64,000 bases of DNA from Proteiniclasticum sediminis (GTDB taxonomy: Bacteria; Bacillota; Clostridia; Clostridiales; Clostridiaceae), in assembly GCF_018128025.1 (NCBI RefSeq), contig NZ_JAGSCS010000001.1:1-64000 (forward strand), read 5' to 3'. The notes under the pieces are model-generated. The model had not been told where the DNA came from, did no database searches, and saw nothing but the letters and a program-made list of their open reading frames with translations. Both the position numbers and the translations under genes were made by a program. Below, piece by piece: positions 8,343-16,558 of this stretch (position 1 is its first letter; every line of letters starts with the position of its first letter).

Positions 8343-9593
8343 CTAAAGATAACTGTTCATGAACACATAGTCCTTTTCCTCCACGCCTCCGGAAAAAGCC
8401 TTCACCGGAGAATTGACAAAGGTGGCCCGGATCACCGCATCTCGGCCAAAATCCGTTCGCAGACGGTCAATGAGAGCATCCAGGCGTTTTCCCTTTTCCA
8501 GCCGGGGATCCTGAAAGAGGGAAAGCTGCTGGACATCCTTTTCCTCTAGCTGGGCAAAGGAAATGCCCAGGTGACGGACGGGATCGCCATTCCAGAGCTC
8601 ATCAAAGAGCTGGCAGGAAACTTCCATGAGGACACTGGTGGAGTCCGTGGCAAAGGACAGGGTGGTCTGGGTGCTGGTGGTGGCGAAATCACTGGTTCGG
8701 ATGTGAATCGAAATGGTTCGGGCCAGTTTCCGGGCTTCCCGGAGACGGGGCACCAGAGTTTCTCCCAGGGAAAGCAGCACATTGTGGCAGGAGATCCGAT
8801 CGGTGAAATCAAAGGGAAGGGTGGTGGAGTTTCCCATGCCCTTCATCCCCACGGTGCCTTCATTGCGAACCAAAGAGGAATCCATGCCCCGGGCGTAGGC
8901 AAAGATGACGTAGCCGTGCTTTTTCAGCCGCTGGTGGAGAAATTCCGGATCGCTCCGGGCCAGATCTCCGATGGTGCGGATGTTCATGTCGCGGAGTTTT
9001 TTGGCGGTCTGGGGCCCCACCATGAAGAGTTCCTCCACGGGCAAGGGCCACATTTTTTTCTCAATTTCCTCCCGGTACAGCGTATGGACCCGGTCAGGCT
9101 TTTGGAAATCGGAACTCATCTTGGCCAAAAGCTTTCCCGTGGAAATTCCGATGTTCACCGTGAAGCCCAGTTCATCCCGGATGCGCTCCCGGATGCGGTT
9201 GGCTGTTTCCCAGGCATCCTCCCGAGTGCGCTGCCCCATATCCATGAAGCACTCGTCGATGGAATAGCGCTCGATGATGGGGGAGTATTCCCGGAGGATC
9301 TCCAGCATGGCATCACTGGCCTTCAGGTACATGCTGTAACGCGGAGGCACAATTTTGAGATCCGGGCATTTCATCAGCGCCGAAAAGAGGGTTTCTCCGG
9401 TCTTGATCCCAAACTTCTTGCTGGGAATGGATTTTGCCAGGACGATGCCGTGGCGGCTTTCCGGATCGCCGCCCACAATGGAGGGAACCGTGCGCAGGTC
9501 CAGAGTTTTCCCATGCTGCAGATCCCAGACGGCATTCCAGGAAAGATAGGCGGAGTTCACATCCACATGAAATATGATTTTTTCCATCTTCAT
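8343..9593 (-). CDS. dinB: DNA polymerase IV (Y-family translesion polymerase)
   Basis: Error-prone lesion-bypass DNA polymerase, 416 residues. The palm begins with IIFHVDVNSAYLSWNA (catalytic Asp near residue 10, with the aromatic steric-gate region), and YSIDECFMDM (about residues 108-117) carries the catalytic Asp-Glu pair. Helix-hairpin-helix signatures (FMVGPQTAKKLRDMNIRTIG) and a little-finger domain follow. The C-terminus contains QLSLFQD, which resembles the QL(S/D)LF beta-clamp binding motif. The first ATG has AGGTG 3 bp upstream; a second ATG two codons later is possible. Two SOS-box matches lie upstream, so induction by LexA cleavage is expected. It heads a two-gene unit. Confidence 0.95.
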   Translation of the reverse strand: MKMEKIIFHVDVNSAYLSWNAVWDLQHGKTLDLRTVPSIVGGDPESRHGIVLAKSIPSKKFGIKTGETLFSALMKCPDLKIVPPRYSMYLKASDAMLEILREYSPIIERYSIDECFMDMGQRTREDAWETANRIRERIRDELGFTVNIGISTGKLLAKMSSDFQKPDRVHTLYREEIEKKMWPLPVEELFMVGPQTAKKLRDMNIRTIGDLARSDPEFLHQRLKKHGYVIFAYARGMDSSLVRNEGTVGMKGMGNSTTLPFDFTDRISCHNVLLSLGETLVPRLREARKLARTISIHIRTSDFATTSTQTTLSFATDSTSVLMEVSCQLFDELWNGDPVRHLGISFAQLEEKDVQQLSLFQDPRLEKGKRLDALIDRLRTDFGRDAVIRATFVNSPVKAFSGGVEEKDYVFMNSYL

Positions 9594-9617
9594 AGCACCT
9601 GACTTTCATGTTAAAAA

Positions 9618-9631
9618 AGAACATGCATTCT
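9618..9631 (-). promoter_or_regulatory. Possible second SOS box at dinB
   Basis: AGAATGCATGTTCT fits the same consensus at 11 of 14 positions and is nearly palindromic. It lies downstream of the -10, 34 bp from box 1 centre to centre. Confidence 0.45.
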
Positions 9632-9643
9632 CTTTTCAGCTTC

Positions 9644-9672
9644 ATTATAACAGAACACACGTTCGAAGTAAA
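9644..9672 (-). promoter_or_regulatory. dinB promoter
   Basis: On the minus strand TTTACT (9672-9667), 17 bp spacer, TATAAT (9649-9644). The main SOS box fills the spacer. Confidence 0.6.
9652..9665 (-). promoter_or_regulatory. LexA/SOS box 1 at dinB
   Basis: CGAACGTGTGTTCT on the minus strand fits the Gram-positive consensus CGAAC-RNRY-GTTCG at 13 of 14 positions. It lies between the -35 and -10 elements, the classic repressing position. Confidence 0.85.
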
Positions 9673-9683
9673 GGCGGAAGAAA

Positions 9684-9709
9684 AAGCGTCCTTCCGACGA
9701 AGGACGCTT
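9684..9709 (-). terminator. Terminator of the alpha/beta hydrolase gene
   Basis: AAGCGTCCTTC and GAAGGACGCTT pair around a 4-nt loop; on the minus strand the stem runs into TTTTTCTTCC. Confidence 0.8.
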
Positions 9710-9724
9710 CTCAAAATGCAGAGA

Positions 9725-10672
9725 CTAAGAAGGGGGCAGATTCCCCGGGGTAAAATGCATGCGGGGATAAACGATATTGAGGAACCGGGTGATCTCTTCG
9801 TCATAGCGCTGGGGATCTACGGCCATGGCCGTGCTGTGCTCTCCACCTTCCGCCAAGTACAGGAATTTGTTTTCCACTTTGAAGGCGTACATGGCTTTGG
9901 CCATCATGGGGGGGATATAGGTATCCTGGGTTCCATGAATGAAGAGAATGGGTTTTTTAATCGAGGGCACTTCCTTCACCGGGGACACATCCTCGATGCT
10001 GAAGCCTGATTTTGATTTGATAAACTGATTCACCAGCTGCAGCAGTTTTTTGCTCTTAATTCCGCTGTCCTGCTTCAGTTTCAGGAGCAAAAGCTCCGAT
10101 AGGTCCGAAAATGCGCAGTCGATGATCCCAAACTCCACCCGGGGATCCATCCCCATATGGAGAATGGAAATGGCGCCGCCCATGGATTCGCCGTGGACGC
10201 CGATATGGATGTCCTGGCCGTAGGTGGTGTAGAGGTAATCCGTCACTGCGGAAAGATCCCACTTTTCAAAATGACCGTAGGTGGTGTTGGGGCCTCCCGT
10301 TTGTCCATGATTGCGGAGGTCAAAGACCACCACGTTGAACCCTTTGGAATAAAAGAAGGGGAGGTATTTCAGGGCACCATAGATGTTCATGGTGATGCCG
10401 TGGACCAGGATCACAAAGTTTTTCGAGGGAGCGGGATAGACCCGGCCATAGAGCAAATAGCCGTAAGGCGAGGGGATTCGAAATTCGTTATAGGTGAGGG
10501 ATTCCAGATAAGCTTCCGGGAAATAACCCTGCCGGCGGATCTTCTCTTTGGCCGATTCGTAGGTACGGGTTTTGGGATAGAGGATCCGGTTCACGTAACG
10601 GATGCTGATATAGACCAGTACCAGAAACAGCGCAGCCAAAAGACCCAGGAGGATGTATAGCCAGTCATTCAT
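9725..10672 (-). CDS. Membrane-anchored alpha/beta hydrolase
   Basis: A 315-residue predicted serine hydrolase of the YqkD/BEM46-like group. An N-terminal membrane segment (WLYILLGLLAALFLVLVYI, about residues 3-21) is followed by the hydrolase fold: oxyanion strand FVILVHGITMN, nucleophile elbow GVHGESMGGA (Ser near residue 165), the acid region ILFIHGTQDTYIP and a GGEHS histidine. The catalytic triad looks complete. ATG 10672 was chosen because GGAGGT lies 7 bp upstream; the in-frame ATG 15 bp earlier overlaps that site. It is a single gene with its own terminator. The substrate is unknown; esterase activity is the family expectation. Confidence 0.85.
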   Translation of the reverse strand: MNDWLYILLGLLAALFLVLVYISIRYVNRILYPKTRTYESAKEKIRRQGYFPEAYLESLTYNEFRIPSPYGYLLYGRVYPAPSKNFVILVHGITMNIYGALKYLPFFYSKGFNVVVFDLRNHGQTGGPNTTYGHFEKWDLSAVTDYLYTTYGQDIHIGVHGESMGGAISILHMGMDPRVEFGIIDCAFSDLSELLLLKLKQDSGIKSKKLLQLVNQFIKSKSGFSIEDVSPVKEVPSIKKPILFIHGTQDTYIPPMMAKAMYAFKVENKFLYLAEGGEHSTAMAVDPQRYDEEITRFLNIVYPRMHFTPGNLPPS

Positions 10673-10817
10673 GAAAAATACCTCCATTCATGGATTATAT
10701 TTTTATTATACGGGATAAACCGTGAAATCTCAGTGAACGAATCTGTGGAAATGATGCTAAACTGCAAAAAATATATTAACAATTCATAGCGTCACTGCAT
10801 ATCAAAATTATTGAAGG

Positions 10818-10848
10818 TATAATATTCTCAAGACACTGACAAATGTCA
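10818..10848 (+). promoter_or_regulatory. -10 element and operator-like palindrome before the repeat protein
   Basis: TATAAT (10818-10823) is followed by TGACA-AA-TGTCA (10837-10848), a perfect palindrome just before the GGAGGAGG ribosome site. The palindrome may be an operator; no regulator is identified. Confidence 0.4.
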
Positions 10849-10866
10849 ATGGAGGAGGGAATCACC

Positions 10867-12837
10867 ATGAAAATTGAAGTGGACAACCTGGTTAAAAAAG
10901 GAGAAGAACTACGTAAAAAAGGTGAGGAACTGGCCAAAGAAGTCCTTCCGAAAGTCAAGGACGCCACCCAGGATTTAAAGGAATCCGTGGTTAATCTCGT
11001 GGAAAAAGGAACACAAGGGGCTCATAACCTATTCGAGAAAAAGGAAGAGTCGAAAAATGAAGTGGTCCAGCTTGTGTCCGATCATAAGGAAAATTTGAAA
11101 GGGGATGCAGGCAAAGTGCTAAAACCAAACAGCAGCAAGAAGAACACCGGCAAAATCGTCGCAGGTGTGGCTGCGGCTTCCTTGGCCGCCACCGCTTATG
11201 CGATCTACCAGAAGAACAAAATGAAGAATGAAAAGCTGAAAGCCGAGTATGCCGAAAAGCTCACCCGCTGGGCTGATCTTGATCCGACGCAGCTGGAGAC
11301 GGAAACGGGTGACTTTGGGGAACCCGTAAAAATCACCCCGAAGAAAATCTATAAGGAAGGCGCCAATGCCAGCATCGATAATTTGGTGATCCAGATCACC
11401 CAGCCTTCCGAAGCCTTTGCCTTTGACCCGGAGGAAACCTCCAAGCCTTTGGCAGAGCTGGATTTCAAGAAAAAACTGAAGGAGAAGACCGCCACCATTC
11501 GGGAGAAGATTCTCAGCCGTCTGGAGGAAGGGAAACTTCAGACAAAACTGGGCACCATGGAAGCCAAGGACAAATATGTGGAGATCAAGGATCTGGCCGA
11601 AGAAAAGGTGGAGGAGCTGAAATCCAAAGTGGAAACAGAGCTGACCCCTAACATCAAGGAGGCCGTCCAGGAAGCCAAAAAACACACCGAAGAGAAATTT
11701 GAGACCGTAAAGAAGAATCTCACCGAAGATCTGGGTGAGCTGAAGAGCAATGACATGGCCTTCGAGGATCTGAAGAAAAAGCTCACGGACCTGAAAGACA
11801 AAGCCGAAGACAAGCTGGAGGACCTGGGCGAGGATGCCAAGGAAGCCTTCGGCAAGGTCAAGGACAAGGTAGAGGATGCCGCAGAAGACCTGAAGGACAG
11901 CGACCTCAAGGAAAAAGCCGAAGGCTGGAAAGAGAAGATCACGGAGAAAGCCCAGGATCTGAAAGAAGATGCGGAGGAAGCCGTGGACAAGCTGAAAGAC
12001 AAATTCGGGGAGCTGAAGAAGAACGACATGGCTTTTGAAGACCTGAAAAAGAAACTCACGGATCTGAAAGACAAAGCCGAAGACAAGCTGGAGGATCTGG
12101 GCGAGGATGCCAAGGAAGCCTTCGGGAAGGTCAAAGACAAGGTGGAGGATGCTGCAGAGGACCTGAAGGACAGCGACCTCAAGGAAAAAGCCGAAGGCTG
12201 GAAAGAGAAGATCACGGAGAAAGCCCAGGATCTGAAAGAAGATGCGGGGGAAGCCGTGGAAAAGATTAAAGACAAGATTGAGGATTTGAAGAGCAACGAC
12301 ATGGCCTTTGAGGATCCAGAGGAACCGGATGAACCCTTTGGGGTGGAAGAGCTCATCGAGGATGCCAAGGAAGGCGGCGAAGGCCTGAAGGAAAAGGTCA
12401 AACATCTGGCAGAAACCGCCAAAGCCAAGGTCATTCCGGGAGAAAAGCCTCCCCACGACGAAGAGCTGGTGGAATTTGTGGTGACCATTCACAATAAGGG
12501 CGAAGAGGACTATCTCTTCAATCCCATGCAGCTGCAGCTCTATGATCTGAACCGCCGTTCAGTGCAGATCCGAGCCAAGCATGAAGACGGAACCACTTTG
12601 GGCAAGATTCTCCTGAAGCCCGGAGAGACCTATACAGGAAAACTCTTCGTCAAGAAGGATCAGAACCGCAATGAAGGGATCATGTTCTTCAAGGATCTAT
12701 CCCTGGAGTATGGCGTGCTCTTTCTGGTGGACAAGGGAGACCCCGTGAAGGCGGATCCCGAACCGCACCTGGAAGAGGACTATCTCTACGGGGATGAGGA
12801 AGTGCTGGCGGAACAGATGGACTATAAACGGCAGTAA
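10867..12837 (+). CDS. Repeat-rich amphipathic single-pass membrane protein
   Basis: A 656-residue protein very rich in Lys, Glu, Asp, Ala and Leu. Residues 1-90 are amphipathic helix; about 97-114 (IVAGVAAASLAATAYAIY) is a membrane segment, as in YtxH-like proteins. Residues 295-385 and 386-476 are two nearly identical 91-residue repeats built of 11-residue-type helical units (KDKVEDAAEDLKDSDLKEKA), resembling LEA or apolipoprotein repeats, and each begins with NDMAFED; a third NDMAFED begins at residue 477. The C-terminus (about 535-640) is beta-rich and resembles the DUF4352/telokin-like fold. The start at 10867 follows GGAGGAGG. No function can be assigned; envelope or desiccation/stress protection are guesses from composition. 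Confidence 0.75.
   Translation: MKIEVDNLVKKGEELRKKGEELAKEVLPKVKDATQDLKESVVNLVEKGTQGAHNLFEKKEESKNEVVQLVSDHKENLKGDAGKVLKPNSSKKNTGKIVAGVAAASLAATAYAIYQKNKMKNEKLKAEYAEKLTRWADLDPTQLETETGDFGEPVKITPKKIYKEGANASIDNLVIQITQPSEAFAFDPEETSKPLAELDFKKKLKEKTATIREKILSRLEEGKLQTKLGTMEAKDKYVEIKDLAEEKVEELKSKVETELTPNIKEAVQEAKKHTEEKFETVKKNLTEDLGELKSNDMAFEDLKKKLTDLKDKAEDKLEDLGEDAKEAFGKVKDKVEDAAEDLKDSDLKEKAEGWKEKITEKAQDLKEDAEEAVDKLKDKFGELKKNDMAFEDLKKKLTDLKDKAEDKLEDLGEDAKEAFGKVKDKVEDAAEDLKDSDLKEKAEGWKEKITEKAQDLKEDAGEAVEKIKDKIEDLKSNDMAFEDPEEPDEPFGVEELIEDAKEGGEGLKEKVKHLAETAKAKVIPGEKPPHDEELVEFVVTIHNKGEEDYLFNPMQLQLYDLNRRSVQIRAKHEDGTTLGKILLKPGETYTGKLFVKKDQNRNEGIMFFKDLSLEYGVLFLVDKGDPVKADPEPHLEEDYLYGDEEVLAEQMDYKRQ
11749..12294 (+). 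repeat. Two tandem 273-bp direct repeats inside the amphipathic protein gene
   Basis: Unit 1 is 11749-12021 and unit 2 is 12022-12294, in frame (91 codons each). The first about 80 codons are almost identical in protein and highly similar in DNA; the last about 11 codons diverge. A third partial start (AACGACATGGCCTTTGAGGA) begins at 12295. The near identity suggests recent duplication or gene conversion. Confidence 0.9.
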
Positions 12838-12852
12838 AACAGAAAAAAGAAG

Positions 12853-12878
12853 CAGGGGATGGCGAAAGCCATCCCCTG
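12853..12878. terminator. Convergent terminator
   Basis: CAGGGGATGGC and GCCATCCCCTG with a GAAA loop. The T-run (CTTCTTTTTTCT) is on the minus-strand side, so it best serves the ECF gene, but the stem lies at the end of both convergent genes. Confidence 0.75.
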
Positions 12879-12898
12879 TATATTGCAGATTTCAGATT

Positions 12899-13477
12899 CT
12901 ATTTCTTGATTTTCTTATAGGCCAGGACAACGGGCACGCTGATGAGCACAGAAAGCACAGCCTCGGGAATTCCGTTGGTGGCGGCTATGGACAGGAGGCC
13001 TAGGGTGGCCGCTTCCCGGGTAAAGCCCAGGGCCTTGGCGAAGGCCTCAAAGTAGATGAGATAAGCTAAGCCCAGCACTCCGACGGTGTTGGTCATGGAG
13101 CCCAGAAAGGCGGAAACCGCAATGCCGCTTTTTCGATTTTTCAGCGCCCGGTACAGGTAACCTGAAACTACACCGATGAGGATTCGAACACCCACGGAAA
13201 TCAGCGGATTCCAGAAGATAAAGCTCGTCACGGTGGGCGTGGTGAAGGCGCGGATCATGCTGGTGAGACCGAAGATGGCTCCAATGAGGGCACCCACAAG
13301 AGGCCCTTCGATGAGTGCGCCGATGATGACGGGGATGTGCATGATGGTGGGGCTGATGGGGGGGATGGGAATGAACCCCAGGGGGGTCACCGACAGCAGA
13401 ATGGAGATCCCGGAAAGGAGTCCCACCATCGTCAGTTGACGAGTTTGAAGACGTCGTTTAGGTGTAGCGGTTTGCAT
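12899..13477 (-). CDS. ECF transporter S component (substrate-binding membrane protein)
   Basis: A 192-residue integral membrane protein with about six hydrophobic segments. It should bind a micronutrient and work with a shared energising module (EcfA, EcfA', EcfT) encoded elsewhere. The stretch MHIPVIIGALIEGPLVGALI after GFIPIPPISPTI is characteristic of one S-component group often annotated as pantothenate-type (PanT-like), but substrate assignment from sequence is weak. ATG 13477 has an ACGGAGGAAAAA site. The minus-strand leader contains a compact nested hairpin and an extended -10 (TGCTAAAAT) farther upstream. Confidence 0.8.
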   Translation of the reverse strand: MQTATPKRRLQTRQLTMVGLLSGISILLSVTPLGFIPIPPISPTIMHIPVIIGALIEGPLVGALIGAIFGLTSMIRAFTTPTVTSFIFWNPLISVGVRILIGVVSGYLYRALKNRKSGIAVSAFLGSMTNTVGVLGLAYLIYFEAFAKALGFTREAATLGLLSIAATNGIPEAVLSVLISVPVVLAYKKIKK

Positions 13478-13511
13478 AGATTTTTCCTCCGTTCTTATTC
13501 CTGATGGGGAT

Positions 13512-13542
13512 ATAATTCGGAACCGGTATGGTTTTGAATTAT
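13512..13542 (-). promoter_or_regulatory. Nested hairpin in the leader of the ECF S-component gene
   Basis: On the minus strand ATAATTC ... GAATTAT (7 bp) encloses AACC-ATACC-GGTT, with a 2-nt by 2-nt internal loop. It sits about 35 nt before the start codon in a leader of about 85 nt. I do not recognise a known riboswitch class. Confidence 0.45.
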
Positions 13543-13721
13543 GTTCAGTTTCGCATCGAATACTGACAAACTAATTTTAGCATGTGCCGTTGAAAAGTAA
13601 AGAGCAACGGGCCAAAGGACCCGCAAGAATTCGTGGGGAAGGAGCACGGGATAAGAGGAAGGAAGCTGGGGCAAGATGTGGTAAAATGGAAACAAGTATA
13701 CCAAGATTGGAGGAGTCGGTT

Positions 13722-15071
13722 ATGAAGGTGATAATTATTGGTGCTGTGGCCACAGGGCTCAGCGCCGCATATCAGGTCCGGCGTCATCTTCCGGAGGCGG
13801 TGGTGACCGTGCTGGAAAAGCAGGAGGACATCTCCTATGGCGCCTGCGGATTTCCCTATTTCATCGAAGGACTCATCCGGGAAGAAAAATCCCTCATTGC
13901 CCGGGACAAGGCCCGGGTGCTTCAGGACGGCATCGATCTTCGGACGGGATGGGAAGTGACGGCGGTAGATGTGCAGAAGAAAACCGTCACGGCAAAAGTG
14001 GCGGGGGAAGATGCGCTGCAGCAGCTGCCCTATGATCGCCTGGTCATTGCCGTGGGCGGAAAAAGCAAAAGAATTGCCGGACTGGCGGGGATGAAAGGCG
14101 TTTTTCCCCTGAATACCCTTCAAGATGCCCGGGAAATCAAGGCCTTTATCGAAACCCGAAAACCCAAGAGTGCCGTGGTCATCGGCGGGGGCAATAAAGG
14201 GGTGGAGCTGCTGGAAGCCCTGATCCACCGGAAAATCAGCGCCCGGCTGGTGGAGTACCTTCCCCGGATTCTGGGATTCTACGATGAGGAGGTGAGCCGT
14301 CTTTTACTGGAAAGACTCCAAAAAGAAGGTCACGCCCTCCATACAGGAGAAAAAGTGCTCCAGGGGAAAACAGACCAAGAGGGGTATGTCACCGCCATCC
14401 TCACCGATCGGGGAGAATACCCTGCGGAGCTGGTCATCGAAACTGTGGGGGTGGAACCCAACACGGATTTCCTCGAAGGAACGGGAATCAACCGGGAAAA
14501 AGGGGCCATCATCACCGATCTCTATGGTCGGACCAATGTGAAGGATGTGTATGCCGGGGGTGACTGCGCTATGATCTACAATGCCCTGGAAGGGCGAAAC
14601 ATCTATATGCCCCTGGGAACCAATGCCAATAAGGCCGGAAAGCTCATCGGCCTCGCTATCGCTGGAATCGAACCGGGATTTCGGGGGAGTCAGGTCAGCT
14701 CCATGGTCCGCTGCTTTGGTTATGAACTGGGCCGAAGCGGCGTCAACGACGATGCGGCGGCAGCTTTGGGCTGGGTCACGGACAGCGTATTGGTTCGGAC
14801 AAAGAATAAATCCAGTTACTATCCCGGAAGTCAGGAAATGTACGTGAAGCTCACCTATCTGAAGGAGGACGGAAAGCTCGTGGGGGCCCAGGTTTTCGGT
14901 CCGGAAGGGACTGCCCTCAGGATCCAGGGGCTGGCGGTGGCCATATATGCCGGCCTCAAGGTCCAGGACCTGGAATATCTCGATTTTGGCTATATCCCGC
15001 CGCTGAACAGTCCCTGGGACTCCATCAATGTGGCCGCAGGGAAAGCCACCGCAAAAATGAAAAGGAAGTGA
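13722..15071 (+). CDS. CoA-disulfide reductase-like FAD/NAD(P)H flavoprotein
   Basis: A 449-residue class I pyridine nucleotide-disulfide oxidoreductase of the single-cysteine group (CoA-disulfide reductase, NADH oxidase, NADH peroxidase). The redox Cys is in SYGACGFPYF near residue 43; the NAD(P)H loop is VVIGGGNKGVELLEAL; the FAD-binding VYAGGDCAMIYN is present. The N-terminal FAD loop reads IIIGAVATGLSAA, where family members usually have a GGVAAG-type sequence, a mild deviation. ATG 13722 follows TTGGAGGAG; an upstream in-frame extension is not family-like. A TGTGGTAAAATG extended -10 lies about 40 bp upstream. The aldehyde dehydrogenase starts 3 bp after its stop, so the pair is an operon. 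It may serve thiol or oxygen/peroxide defence. Confidence 0.85.
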   Translation: MKVIIIGAVATGLSAAYQVRRHLPEAVVTVLEKQEDISYGACGFPYFIEGLIREEKSLIARDKARVLQDGIDLRTGWEVTAVDVQKKTVTAKVAGEDALQQLPYDRLVIAVGGKSKRIAGLAGMKGVFPLNTLQDAREIKAFIETRKPKSAVVIGGGNKGVELLEALIHRKISARLVEYLPRILGFYDEEVSRLLLERLQKEGHALHTGEKVLQGKTDQEGYVTAILTDRGEYPAELVIETVGVEPNTDFLEGTGINREKGAIITDLYGRTNVKDVYAGGDCAMIYNALEGRNIYMPLGTNANKAGKLIGLAIAGIEPGFRGSQVSSMVRCFGYELGRSGVNDDAAAALGWVTDSVLVRTKNKSSYYPGSQEMYVKLTYLKEDGKLVGAQVFGPEGTALRIQGLAVAIYAGLKVQDLEYLDFGYIPPLNSPWDSINVAAGKATAKMKRK

Positions 15072-15074
15072 CCT

Positions 15075-16496
15075 ATGGAACGTCAGCATTCATCCATCGT
15101 TGAAACTCCAGGAAGCCCGGAAGAAATCCAAACCCAGCTCCAGATCATGGACCGGTTCCTGGCCACGGGACGAACTCGCAATTTGAATTTTCGGGTGGCG
15201 ATGCTGGAACGTCTCTCGCGAAGCATCCGCCGTCATGAGGAGGAGATCCTGGAGGCCCTACGCAAGGACCTGGGAAAATCCACCGCAGAGGGGTATACCA
15301 CGGAAGTGGGGATCCTCTATGAGAACATCCGGCATTTCCAGAAGAATCTCCATTTCTATGCCCGAAGAAAACCCCTGCGCCGTCATAAGACCAACTTCCT
15401 TTCCCAGGGGTATCTCTACAAAGAACCCTATGGCAAGGTCCTCGTCATCTCCTCCTTCAACTATCCCTTCCAGCTGGCGCTGGAGCCCCTCATCGGCGCC
15501 ATTGCTGCAGGAAATACAGTGGTACTGAAACCTTCGGACCAGGCGGGGTATACGGAGGCTGTTCTTCAAAAAGTTCTGGCCGAAGCCTTTCCCCCCAGCT
15601 ATGTGCGCGTCCTCACGGGAGGGCCGGAAGTGGTGGAAGCCCTGACCCAGGCGCCCTTTGACTATATCTTTTTCACGGGGAGCACGCGAACGGGAAAGCG
15701 GATTATGGAGAATGCGGCCCGGAATCTCATTCCGGTGACCCTGGAACTGGGCGGAAAGAGTCCAGCCATCGTGGGTCTTCGGGCGAATCTTAAAAACGCT
15801 GCCCGGAAGATCGCCTATGGGAAATTCATCAATGCGGGGCAGACCTGTATTGCCCCGGACTATGTCTTTGTCCACGAAAAAGTTCAGGAAGAGTTCCAGG
15901 AGGAGCTGAAGAAAACCCTGAAACGGTTCTATGGGGAAGACCCCCGGCTGTCGCCGGATTACTCCCGCATTATCAACCGAAGGGCATTTCAGCGGCTGGA
16001 GAAGATTTTGGAAGCCGATGGGGCTCATCTTATTTATGGCGGAGCCACGGAGGTGAAGGAAAACTATATTTCGCCCACGCTGCTGACGGGAAACTTCCAT
16101 GAGCTGACCTCCATGGAGGAGGAAATCTTTGGACCGATTTTGCCCATCATCCCGTATCGGGAGATTCAGGAGGTACTTCGGCTCATCCAATCCAGGGAAA
16201 AACCCCTGGCACTCTATGTCTTTACGGAAGACCGGCCCCTGGCCGATGCCATCATTCGACGCCTGTCCTTTGGCGGGGGATGCATCAACGATACCCTCTT
16301 CCACATCACCTCGCCCTACATGCACTTCGGCGGTGTAGGAAGTTCAGGCATGGGACGATATCACGGGAAGGCGTCCTTTGACACCTTCACCCATGAAAAA
16401 TCCGTGCTGAAATCCAGCAGTGCGCTGAATATGCGCCTGAATGAACCTCCCATCGGGAAACTCAAAGAAAAAATCATCCGGAAAGTTCTGCGCTGA
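15075..16496 (+). CDS. Aldehyde dehydrogenase (ALDH3-like)
   Basis: A 473-residue NAD(P)-dependent aldehyde dehydrogenase of the short, class-3-like group (YwdH/CoxS-type length). Visible are the Rossmann loop FFTGSTRTGKRIM, the catalytic glutamate motif LELGGKSPAIV, the nucleophilic cysteine in FINAGQTCIAPDY and the EEEIFGPILPI motif. All catalytic residues appear intact. It starts 3 bp after the flavoprotein gene with AAAGGAAGTGACCT as ribosome site. The substrate is unknown; oxidation of fatty or fermentation-derived aldehydes is the family expectation. RecQ follows after 62 bp with its own ribosome site and could be read through. Confidence 0.9.
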   Translation: MERQHSSIVETPGSPEEIQTQLQIMDRFLATGRTRNLNFRVAMLERLSRSIRRHEEEILEALRKDLGKSTAEGYTTEVGILYENIRHFQKNLHFYARRKPLRRHKTNFLSQGYLYKEPYGKVLVISSFNYPFQLALEPLIGAIAAGNTVVLKPSDQAGYTEAVLQKVLAEAFPPSYVRVLTGGPEVVEALTQAPFDYIFFTGSTRTGKRIMENAARNLIPVTLELGGKSPAIVGLRANLKNAARKIAYGKFINAGQTCIAPDYVFVHEKVQEEFQEELKKTLKRFYGEDPRLSPDYSRIINRRAFQRLEKILEADGAHLIYGGATEVKENYISPTLLTGNFHELTSMEEEIFGPILPIIPYREIQEVLRLIQSREKPLALYVFTEDRPLADAIIRRLSFGGGCINDTLFHITSPYMHFGGVGSSGMGRYHGKASFDTFTHEKSVLKSSSALNMRLNEPPIGKLKEKIIRKVLR

Positions 16497-16558
16497 GAAT
16501 GGACAGGGAGAGTCTGAAGTCCCCATTGGCAGCCTACAGTTGACATCAAGGAGGAAAC

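Noticed and set aside
11119-12492. 457-codon minus-strand frame across the repeat gene
   Set aside because: Antisense shadow of the Lys/Glu-rich repeat sequence, which lacks stops on the other strand; composition is Phe/Leu-rich and not protein-like.
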